64,000 nucleotides of DNA, from assembly GCA_963815045.1 (NCBI GenBank), contig CAWFET010000002.1, forward strand, positions 372,001 to 436,000, given 5' to 3'. This DNA comes from DASUPK01 sp963815045. Lineage in GTDB: Bacteria > Actinomycetota > Thermoleophilia > Solirubrobacterales > 70-9. This document shows, piece by piece, positions 9,046-14,716 of the stretch (the stretch's first letter is position 1; each line of letters starts with the position of its first letter). The translations under genes were made by a program, and so were the position numbers. The notes below the pieces were generated by a model, which was given only the letters and a program-made list of their open reading frames with translations, ran no database searches and was not told the DNA's origin.

Positions 9046-9068
9046 CCTTTCCCCGCGCTTTACCCGCG
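9046..9068 (+). promoter_or_regulatory. Candidate cassette promoter motif, copy 1
   Basis: This sequence begins CCTTTCCC and contains CTTTACCCG. It is the weakest match to the motif CCTTTGmCAwCTCTTAAC seen at 12151 and 36871. It lies 90 bases before the ATG at 9136. The 12-mer CCCGCGCTTCTC at 9063-9074 recurs exactly at 9549-9560, in the leader of the next gene. Confidence 0.4.
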
Positions 9069-9135
9069 CTTCTCCTGCCCGTAAGGGGCCGCTTTCGATC
9101 ATGCGCTCCAACCAACGGGCAAGGAGCGAATGCGA

Positions 9136-9516
9136 ATGAACGACTGGAGAACGAAGATCGCCGTGCTCGCGGTGGTCCTGGGCCTCGGCGGGCTCGGCGG
9201 CTACGCGATGAGCTCGAACCGAAAGGCCACGCAGACGGCCGCCACGACGACCACGCCGGCCACCAAGGTGATCAGGCGGACGATTCACAAGAAGCCGAAG
9301 CATCGGCGAGCGGCCGGCACCCCGGGCGCGGCGGCGTCACGCAGCCTGACCAGTGCGCCCGTTTCGAGCGGATCGAGCGGCTCGTCCTCGAGCCCGCCGG
9401 TCTCGACCGGCTCCAGCGGCTCCGGCGGAGGCGGCTCGGTCAGCACCGGGACCAGCGGCTCCGGCGGCGGCGGCGAGAGCGAGGGTGGCGGCGGCGAGCG
9501 CGAGGGCGGCGACTGA
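9136..9516 (+). CDS. A1: one-TM protein with Ser/Gly-rich tail
   Basis: A 126-residue protein of unknown family. A basic N-terminus (MNDWRTKIAV) leads into one membrane helix (about 8-25) ending GLGGLGGYAMSS. A Thr-rich stretch, the basic patch KVIRRTIHKKPKHRR and a disordered tail follow. The tail repeats units of the form PV-S-TG-S-SG-S and ends in acidic glycines (EGGGGEREGGD). The ATG at 9136 is preferred over 9130: it has AAGGAG nine bases upstream, and it aligns with the start of its paralogue A2 at 12253, which shares GLGGLGGYA and the VIRRT-H-KP patch. It is the first gene of redox cassette 1. I infer a surface-tethered carrier or spacer protein; the function is unknown. Confidence 0.7.
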   Translation: MNDWRTKIAVLAVVLGLGGLGGYAMSSNRKATQTAATTTTPATKVIRRTIHKKPKHRRAAGTPGAAASRSLTSAPVSSGSSGSSSSPPVSTGSSGSGGGGSVSTGTSGSGGGGESEGGGGEREGGD

Positions 9517-9542
9517 GCCGCTCCGCCCACGCCTTTCCCGTC

Positions 9543-9565
9543 CCTTTGCCCGCGCTTCTCAGGCC
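9543..9565 (+). promoter_or_regulatory. Candidate cassette promoter motif, copy 2
   Basis: The sequence CCTTTGCCCGCGCTTCTC lies 83 bases before the ATG at 9626. It matches the CCTTTG part of the motif at 12151 closely and the CTTAAC part loosely. It suggests that the genes from 9626 onward have their own promoter. Confidence 0.4.
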
Positions 9566-9625
9566 ATTTGACGGCCGGATCGCACACTGGATGGGCAATT
9601 CAGAGAGGTCCGAAGGAGACCCAAG

Positions 9626-9886
9626 ATGAGAGGAATCAGAAAGAAGATCGCGACCGGCGCCGTTGTCCTGGCGCTCGGCGTCCTCGGCGGCGTCGCCTGG
9701 GGGAGCAACCCCGCGGCGCACAACGCCACCCCCGCAGCGATCGTCTCCACAAGCCATGCGGGCTCGACGACGCGGCCCGTCACCACCGGCACGAGCGGCG
9801 CCACCGCCACTCCCGTTGCCACTCCCGTGGCGAACACGCCGCCACTGCCGAGCCTCGTTTCGACCGGGGGCCGGAGCCATGACTAG
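9626..9886 (+). CDS. A1': one-TM protein with TGTSGAT motif
   Basis: An 86-residue relative of A1 and A2. It has a basic N-terminus (MRGIRKKIATG), one membrane helix (about 9-25) ending LGGVAWGS, then a disordered Thr/Ala/Pro tail. The tail holds TTGTSGATATP, with Ser57-Gly58-Ala59-Thr60. This matches the SGAT core at which ApbE enzymes attach FMN in NqrC and RnfG, but the acidic residue normally ahead of it and the surrounding FMN_bind domain are missing. A ribosome site (gaaggaga) precedes the ATG. The end overlaps the start of B1 by 8 bases (ATGACTAG). A role as a minimal flavinylated carrier is an inference. Confidence 0.72.
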   Translation: MRGIRKKIATGAVVLALGVLGGVAWGSNPAAHNATPAAIVSTSHAGSTTRPVTTGTSGATATPVATPVANTPPLPSLVSTGGRSHD

Positions 9887-10076
9887 GCGCCGGCCCTCGG
9901 CCTGGCCGACGGTGATCGGGGCCATCGCCCTGTTCGTCGTCGTGTTCCAGCTGATCGCGTTCCAGCCCACAGCCGGGCAGCTGAACACCACGGCCGCGAG
10001 CGTCAAGGCGAAGCCCGCGAAGGTCGCCGTGGTGGCGCAGCCCGCCCCGGCCCCGGTGGTGAGCTCGACCTCATGA
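9879..10076 (+). CDS. B1: small one-TM protein with VVSSTS tail
   Basis: A 65-residue protein. It has a basic N-terminus (MTRRRPSAWPTV), one membrane helix (about 11-28, IGAIALFVVVFQLIAF) and a short Ala/Pro/Val/Lys linker ending PAPAPVVSSTS. The same ending occurs in B2 (12785-13078), and B3 (39625-39948) ends in a related QVVSRTS. It begins inside the end of A1' (8-base overlap) and ends in an ATGA overlap with the membrane haem protein D1. The strict coupling and the repeated pairing with D proteins suggest a subunit or assembly partner of the membrane complex. No known domain is recognised. Confidence 0.75.
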   Translation: MTRRRPSAWPTVIGAIALFVVVFQLIAFQPTAGQLNTTAASVKAKPAKVAVVAQPAPAPVVSSTS

Positions 10077-10720
10077 ACGGATCCCAGACACTCGCGCAGC
10101 ACGGCTGGTGGCTGGCGAGCCGCGCCTCCGGAGTGGTGGCGCTGGCGCTGGTCACGATCTCGGTCGCGATCGGCCTCGCCATGGCCGGCAAGTTCGCGAA
10201 GAAGCCGGGCGCCAACAAGAAGCTGGTCGCCATCCATGAGCAGACCGCGCTGGCCGGCCTGGTTGCCATCGGCGTTCACGGCCTCACCCTGCTCGGCGAC
10301 CCGTGGCTGAACCCCGGCCTCTCGGGGATCGTCGTCCCCTTCACGATGGCCTACAAGACCTTCTTCACGGGCCTGGGAATAGTCGGCGGCTGGCTCGCGG
10401 CCCTGCTCGGACTGAGCTTCTACGTCCGCCGCCGGATCGGCCCGGCCTTCTGGCGGAAGGCGCATCGCGCGACGATCGTCGTCTACTTCCTCGGCGTGAT
10501 CCACACGCTGGGCGCCGGGACCGATGCGTCGAGCCCGTGGCTGTATTGGCCAATCGCCCTCACCGCGCCCGCGATCGGAGCGATGTTCGTCGCCCGCATG
10601 GCCCACGGAATCCGCAAGGGCCGCGAGCGCAAGCGGGCGGCGGCCGAGCGGCGCCGCGAGCGCCGGCTCTCCCGCCCGCGCCCGGCACTGACCGGCGCCA
10701 TTGCGGAGGAGTCGATATGA
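10073..10720 (+). CDS. D1: ferric-reductase-like membrane haem protein
   Basis: A 215-residue integral membrane protein resembling the ferric reductase-like/MsrQ (YedZ) transmembrane family. It has about five to six helices. Four histidines sit at conserved places (AIHEQTALAG, IGVHGLTLLGD, RKAHRATIV, GVIHTLGAG) and are likely axial ligands of b-type haem. The N-terminal signature WWLASRASGVVAL is shared with D2 and D3. The C-terminus is a long basic cytoplasmic tail (RKGRERKRAAAERRRERR). It overlaps B1 upstream and the oxidoreductase downstream by ATGA. Known relatives pass electrons across the membrane from quinol or flavoprotein donors. Here the neighbouring reductase and ferredoxin suggest a cytoplasmic NAD(P)H source. 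Confidence 0.85.
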   Translation: MNGSQTLAQHGWWLASRASGVVALALVTISVAIGLAMAGKFAKKPGANKKLVAIHEQTALAGLVAIGVHGLTLLGDPWLNPGLSGIVVPFTMAYKTFFTGLGIVGGWLAALLGLSFYVRRRIGPAFWRKAHRATIVVYFLGVIHTLGAGTDASSPWLYWPIALTAPAIGAMFVARMAHGIRKGRERKRAAAERRRERRLSRPRPALTGAIAEESI

Positions 10721-11904
10721 GCGACGCCGGAATCGTGATCGTCGGAGGAGGGCTCGCCGCGCAGCGCTGCGTCGAGACCCTCCGCCGGCGCGGCTCGGAT
10801 GACCGGATCACGGTGATCTGCGGCGAGCCCGAGCGGCCCTACGACCGGCCGCCGCTCTCCAAGGGGCATCTGGAGGGCGAGCTCTCCGACGAGGAGGTCG
10901 CCTTCAGGCCCTCGGGCTGGTACGACGACAACGCCGTCGAGCTGGTCATGGGGCGGCGAGCCACCGGCCTCGACGCCAAGCGCCATCTCCTGAAGCTCGA
11001 CGACGGCAGCGAGCTCGAATACGGGCAGCTGGTGATCGCAACCGGCGCGGCGGCCCGCAGGCTGCCTCCGCTCGAGGGCTACTCGAACGTCCACTACCTG
11101 CGCACGCTGGCCGATGCCCGCCGGCTGCGCGAAGAGCTCCGCGACGGTGCCCGCCTGGCGGTCATCGGCGCGGGCTTCATCGGCCAGGAGGTCGCCTCCA
11201 CCGCCCGCAGGACGGGCACCGAGGTCACGATCGTCGAGGCATTGCCTGCCCCTCTCACGGGCGTGCTCGGCGAGGAGGTGGGCCTCTGGCTGATGAAGAT
11301 GCACGACGAGGAGGGGGTCGACGTTCGCCTCTCCACCAAGCTGAAGGGCGCCCGTGGCAACGGCTCCGTCGAGGAGCTGGTCCTGGAAGAGGGTGAGTCG
11401 CTCGCCTGCGACGCCGTCGTGGTCGGCATCGGCGTGCGCCCGGACGCCGGCTGGCTCGAGGGGAGCGGCCTTGAGACGGACGGGGTCCTCACCGACCACG
11501 CCGGGCGCACCGCCCTCCCGGACGTCTGGGCGGCGGGGGACGTCGCCAGAGCCTTCGACCACCGCCACGGCGAGCACCGCCGCAGCGAGCACTGGGACGC
11601 GGCCGCCCGCCAGGGGATGGCCGTCGCCAGAGCGATCACCGGCGAGCAACCCGGCCCGCACCCCCTACCCAGCTTCTGGAGCGATCAGTACGGGCTGCGG
11701 ATCCAGTACTTCGGGCACGCGGAGGGATCGGACGACGCCCATATCGAGGGCAAGCCGGGCGACCGCAACTTCGCCGTCGTCTACACGCGGGAGGAGCAGC
11801 CGGTCGGCGCCCTCGTCGTCGGGCGGCCCAAGGACTTCGCGCGCCTCCGCAAGGAGATCGAGCGGACCTACGAGAAAGCGACCAATGGAAAGGAGCACCG
11901 ATGA
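10717..11904 (+). CDS. FAD-dependent ferredoxin reductase
   Basis: A 395-residue pyridine nucleotide-disulphide oxidoreductase-type flavoprotein of the ferredoxin/rubredoxin reductase group. The FAD site is IVGGGLAAQRCVETLRR at the N-terminus, and RPPLSKGHL is the typical family signature. The second Rossmann motif for NAD(P)H is VIGAGFIGQEVAST. The FAD-closing motif is VWAAGDVARAFD. A C-terminal reductase domain follows. No redox-active CxxxxC is present, as expected for this group. It starts at ATG 10717, overlapping D1, and ends overlapping the ferredoxin gene. It most likely moves electrons from NAD(P)H to that ferredoxin. Confidence 0.92.
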   Translation: MSDAGIVIVGGGLAAQRCVETLRRRGSDDRITVICGEPERPYDRPPLSKGHLEGELSDEEVAFRPSGWYDDNAVELVMGRRATGLDAKRHLLKLDDGSELEYGQLVIATGAAARRLPPLEGYSNVHYLRTLADARRLREELRDGARLAVIGAGFIGQEVASTARRTGTEVTIVEALPAPLTGVLGEEVGLWLMKMHDEEGVDVRLSTKLKGARGNGSVEELVLEEGESLACDAVVVGIGVRPDAGWLEGSGLETDGVLTDHAGRTALPDVWAAGDVARAFDHRHGEHRRSEHWDAAARQGMAVARAITGEQPGPHPLPSFWSDQYGLRIQYFGHAEGSDDAHIEGKPGDRNFAVVYTREEQPVGALVVGRPKDFARLRKEIERTYEKATNGKEHR

Positions 11905-12107
11905 GCTACATCCCCAAGGTCGATCGCAACGCCTGCAGCGCCCACGGCGACTGCGTCGACATCGCGCCCGAGGTCTTCGAGCTGGGCGACACCGCCGAGG
12001 TGATCGGCGGCGGCCCGGACAAGAAGATCCTCAAGGCGGCCAAGGCCTGCCCCGCGCTGGCCATCGAGGTGATCGACTCGGAGACCGGCGAGGTGGTCTA
12101 CCCGTGA
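11901..12107 (+). CDS. CxxHxxC ferredoxin, copy 1
   Basis: A 68-residue ferredoxin with Cys12, His15, Cys18 (CSAHGDC) and Cys50-Pro. This is the CxxHxxC...CP pattern of single-cluster ferredoxins with histidine in the second ligand position, known from actinobacterial P450 redox partners. The cluster is probably [3Fe-4S], although His-ligated [4Fe-4S] is possible. About two thirds of residues match the second copy at 38823-39029. It overlaps the reductase gene by ATGA, so the two are almost surely partners. No P450 lies nearby. The membrane haem protein D1 is the obvious acceptor in this operon, although that is inference. Confidence 0.93.
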   Translation: MSYIPKVDRNACSAHGDCVDIAPEVFELGDTAEVIGGGPDKKILKAAKACPALAIEVIDSETGEVVYP

Positions 12108-12118
12108 CGGCCGCCTGC

Positions 12119-12152
12119 GGCTCGGCCGGTGGCGTCACGCACCGGCCGAGCC
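12119..12152 (+). terminator. Hairpin after cassette 1
   Basis: A perfect 13-base-pair inverted repeat (GGCTCGGCCGGTG / CACCGGCCGAGCC, loop of 8 bases) begins 12 bases after the ferredoxin stop and is followed only by TTTG. It looks like a terminator with a short U-tract. Its last two bases run into the promoter motif of cassette 2. Confidence 0.75.
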
Positions 12153-12172
12153 TTTGCCATCTCTTAACTCGG
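12151..12172 (+). promoter_or_regulatory. Candidate cassette promoter motif, copy 3
   Basis: CCTTTGCCATCTCTTAAC followed by TCGG matches the copy at 36871 at 19 of 22 positions by eye. It lies 102 bases before the TTG start of A2. Confidence 0.5.
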
Positions 12173-12252
12173 CCATTGGCATTCGATTACTCGCGCGGCC
12201 GAAGAATGCTCGGACTCGCTGCCGTCTATAGGGGGAAGAAGGATCGAATGCT

Positions 12253-12792
12253 TTGAGAGACCTCAGGACGAGGATCGCTGCCTTCACCGTTGCCCTGGGG
12301 CTCGGTGGGCTGGGCGGATACGCGCTGAGCTCCACCCGCAGCCCTGACGTTCCGGCGACGACCCTTGCCGGAACCCACGTCATCCGGCGCACCGTTCACG
12401 CGAAGCCGCGTCCGGTCGCGCACGGCGCCGGGCCGGGACACGCACGCTCCCACGCCGCCACGGGATCGAGCGGAAGCGGATCCTCCTCATCCTCCTCCTC
12501 GCCGGTTTCGAGCGGCTCGAGTGGATCGAGCGGCTCGGGCTCCGGGCACCATGGGTCCTCCGGCCACTCGCCGGTCCATTCCGGGAGCAGCGGCTCGGGC
12601 AACCACGGCTCGGGCAACCACGGCTCCGGCGGTCACGCGCCCGTGAACACGGGAAGCAGCGGCAGCGCCGGCAGCGGCTCCGGCGGCAGCAGTGGCCCTG
12701 TCGGCACCGGCACGAGCGGTTCCGGCGGCGGTGGCACCGGCAGCGGCGGCGGGGGCGGGGCCGAGCAGGAGAACGGGGGCGGCGATGACTGA
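12253..12792 (+). CDS. A2: one-TM protein with His/Ser/Gly repeats
   Basis: A 179-residue paralogue of A1. The N-terminus MRDLRTRIAAF leads into one helix ending GLGGLGGYALSS, then the shared patch THVIRRTVHAKP. A long disordered Ser/Gly tail carries histidines (GHHGSSGHSPVHSGSS and three GSGNH-like units) and several TG-S/T-SGS motifs (NTGSSGS, GTGTSGS). It ends with acidic glycines (GGGDD). Translation starts at TTG behind ggaagaagga. The last 8 bases overlap the start of B2 (ATGACTGA), as in cassettes 1 and 3. The histidine-rich repeats could bind metal or haem. No known domain is seen, and the function is unknown. Confidence 0.7.
   Translation: MRDLRTRIAAFTVALGLGGLGGYALSSTRSPDVPATTLAGTHVIRRTVHAKPRPVAHGAGPGHARSHAATGSSGSGSSSSSSSPVSSGSSGSSGSGSGHHGSSGHSPVHSGSSGSGNHGSGNHGSGGHAPVNTGSSGSAGSGSGGSSGPVGTGTSGSGGGGTGSGGGGGAEQENGGGDD
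12592..12636 (+). repeat. Three 15-base tandem units inside A2
   Basis: GGCTCGGGCAACCAC occurs twice exactly (12592-12606 and 12607-12621), followed by a diverged third unit (GGCTCCGGCGGTCAC). The units code for GSGNH, GSGNH and GSGGH, so the tail length may vary by slippage. Confidence 0.85.
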
Positions 12793-13078
12793 TCGAAAGG
12801 CGGCGGCCAGGAGAAAGCCCCGGATCCTGCCCACGGTCCTCGTTGCGCTGGCCTGCTTCGCGGTCGTCTTCGAGTTCCTCGCCCTGCAGCTTCAGTCGGG
12901 GCGCGATCCGGCCCTCGGCAATGCGTCGGCGGCGCCGGCTCCGGCGAAGGTGAGGCCGCGAAAGAAGATCATCATCACCAAGGTGATTCCCGCCGGCACG
13001 GGGGCCCCCTCCGGCCAGACGACCTCCAGCTCCGGCGGCTATGCGGCACCGGCACCGGTGGTGAGCTCGACCTCATGA
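12785..13078 (+). CDS. B2: small one-TM protein with VVSSTS tail
   Basis: A 97-residue paralogue of B1 and B3. The basic N-terminus (MTDRKAAARRKPRILPTV) is followed by one helix (about 18-36, LVALACFAVVFEFLALQL). The segment SGRDPALG is also present in B3, then comes a Lys/Ile patch (RKKIIITKVIPAG) and the shared ending PAPVVSSTS. It starts within the last 8 bases of A2 and ends in an ATGA overlap with apbE. The conserved juxtamembrane GRDPALG and the conserved tail in otherwise variable sequence point to two binding sites, perhaps one for D and one for another subunit. This is inference. Confidence 0.75.
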   Translation: MTDRKAAARRKPRILPTVLVALACFAVVFEFLALQLQSGRDPALGNASAAPAPAKVRPRKKIIITKVIPAGTGAPSGQTTSSSGGYAAPAPVVSSTS

Positions 13079-14064
13079 GCTATCACGACCTCACCTTCGA
13101 CGCGATGGGCTGCGAAGTTCGGCTGCTGATCGGGGATCCGCTTCCGACCTCGCCACCGGCGTGGGAGGCGGCCCAGCGGGCGAGGCTCTTCATCGAGCTC
13201 TTCGACTCGGCCCTCTCGCGCTTCAACCCCGACAGCGAGCTGACCTCCTTCAACGAGGATCCGCGCGAGACGGTGCCGGCCTCGCCGTTGCTCCGCCAGG
13301 CTGTGCGGGCCGGCGTCTGGGCCGCTCAGCGCAGCGGTGGTCTGGTGGACCCCACCCTCGGTGGGGCGATCGTCTCAGCGGGATACCGTGAGTCGCGCGC
13401 CGGCGTGGCGCCGGAGCCGATCGCGGATGCGCTGGCGAGCGCTCCCACGCGACGCCCGGCCAGGCCCAGGGCGGAGGCGGAGTGGTCCCTGCTCGAGATC
13501 GATGATCAGGCGGGCACGATCCGCCGGCGGCCTGGGGTCGTCTTCGACACGGGCGGCTCGGGAAAGGGCCTGGCGGCGGACCTCGTCGCCGAGCACCTGC
13601 GCGGCTACTCGCGCTTCGTCGTCGACTGCGGTGGTGACGTCCGGGTGGGCGGCTTCGGGGCGAAGCTCGACCCATTCGGAGTTCACGCTCGCCATCCGAT
13701 CGACGATGAGACCGCTGCGATCTTCGGCGTCTCCGAGGGCGGCATAGCCACCTCCGGACTGGACATACGCCTGTGGAGGCGAGAGGACGGCGGCTTTGCC
13801 CACCATCTGCTCGATCCCAGCACCGGAGAGCCGGCCTGGACCGGCCTCGTGGGCGTCACGGCCCTCGGGGGGACCGCGCTCGAGGCCGAGACGCTCTCCA
13901 AGGCGGCATTGCTGAGCGGCCCGGAGCTGGGTCGCGAGCTGCTCGCGGAGCACGGCGGCATGCTGGTCCACGACGACGGGCACGTGGAGATCGCGGGCCC
14001 GCGACAGGCCAAGCTGGTCGGTCGCCGAAGCGTCCTTCCGGACACCGTCGCCACCGCCGCCTGA
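13075..14064 (+). CDS. apbE: ApbE-like FAD:protein FMN transferase, copy 1
   Basis: This 329-residue protein has the features of ApbE, which attaches FMN from FAD to Thr or Ser of target proteins through a phosphoester bond. It begins with the usual strand and MGCEVRLLIG. The family motifs are SRFNPDSELTSFN, DTGGSGKGLAADL, DCGGDVRVGG, HHLLDPSTGEPAWTG and ETLSKAALLSG. There is no signal peptide or lipobox, so it appears cytoplasmic, unlike the classic lipoprotein ApbE. The gene overlaps B2 by ATGA and is followed 5 bases later by D2. No FMN_bind protein is encoded nearby, so the target is not obvious. The A proteins with SGAT/TGTSGS motifs are the best local candidates. Confidence 0.92.
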   Translation: MSYHDLTFDAMGCEVRLLIGDPLPTSPPAWEAAQRARLFIELFDSALSRFNPDSELTSFNEDPRETVPASPLLRQAVRAGVWAAQRSGGLVDPTLGGAIVSAGYRESRAGVAPEPIADALASAPTRRPARPRAEAEWSLLEIDDQAGTIRRRPGVVFDTGGSGKGLAADLVAEHLRGYSRFVVDCGGDVRVGGFGAKLDPFGVHARHPIDDETAAIFGVSEGGIATSGLDIRLWRREDGGFAHHLLDPSTGEPAWTGLVGVTALGGTALEAETLSKAALLSGPELGRELLAEHGGMLVHDDGHVEIAGPRQAKLVGRRSVLPDTVATAA

Positions 14065-14069
14065 CCGCG

Positions 14070-14681
14070 ATGGAATCGCCCGCCTTCTCGGACCACGCCT
14101 GGTGGCTTGCCAGCCGCGCCTCCGGGGTGGTCGCCCTTCTGCTGTTGACCGCATCGGTGACGCTCGGGCTGACGATGGGCGGAAAGCTCGCGCGCCGGCC
14201 GGGTGCGGGGAGGACGCTGCTGGCGATCCACGAGCAGACCGCGATCACGGCTCTGGTCGCCGTGGCGGTTCACGGCGTGACCCTCCTCGGCGACTCCTGG
14301 CTCAACCCGGGCCCCGGCGGCATCGCCCTGCCGTTCACCATGGACTATCGCCCGCTCTGGACGGGCTTCGGCATCGTCGCCGGCTGGCTTGCCGCGCTGC
14401 TGGGTCTCAGCTTCTACGTCCGCCGCTTCATCGGTGCCCGCCTGTGGCGGAGGGCACACCGGCTGACTATGCTCGCCTTCGGGCTCGCAGTCGCCCACAC
14501 GCTGGGAGCCGGAACCGACTCGACCGCGCCCTGGCTCTTCTGGCCCGTGGCCGCGGCCGGAGCGGGGGTGGCGGGGCTCTTCGCCGTCAGGGTCGGCGCC
14601 TCGATCCGGCGCTCACGCCGGCGTGCCGCGCACGGCCGCGATTCCCTGGAGGAGCTGAAGCCGGTCACCGTCACCTCCTAG
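14070..14681 (+). CDS. D2: ferric-reductase-like membrane haem protein
   Basis: A 203-residue paralogue of D1. It shares WWLASRASGVVAL, the four histidines (AIHEQTAIT, VAVHGVTLLGD, RRAHRLTML, AVAHTLGAG) and GIVAGWLAALLGLSFYVRR. About six membrane helices are seen, with a shorter basic tail. ATG 14070 lies 5 bases after the apbE stop. It is the last gene of cassette 2 (A2-B2-ApbE-D2). There is no reductase or ferredoxin in this cassette, so it may be fed by those of cassette 1 or by quinol. MsrQ-like proteins have a similar fold, but no MsrP (Moco) partner is present. Confidence 0.85.
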   Translation: MESPAFSDHAWWLASRASGVVALLLLTASVTLGLTMGGKLARRPGAGRTLLAIHEQTAITALVAVAVHGVTLLGDSWLNPGPGGIALPFTMDYRPLWTGFGIVAGWLAALLGLSFYVRRFIGARLWRRAHRLTMLAFGLAVAHTLGAGTDSTAPWLFWPVAAAGAGVAGLFAVRVGASIRRSRRRAAHGRDSLEELKPVTVTS

Positions 14682-14716
14682 AGCGGTTCCTGCGAATCTT
14701 GGCGTCTCCCTCGGGT

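Noticed and set aside
12460..12780. Repeats here as a CRISPR or VNTR array
   Set aside because: They are coding Gly/Ser/His repeats in frame with A2. There are no unique spacers and no cas genes.
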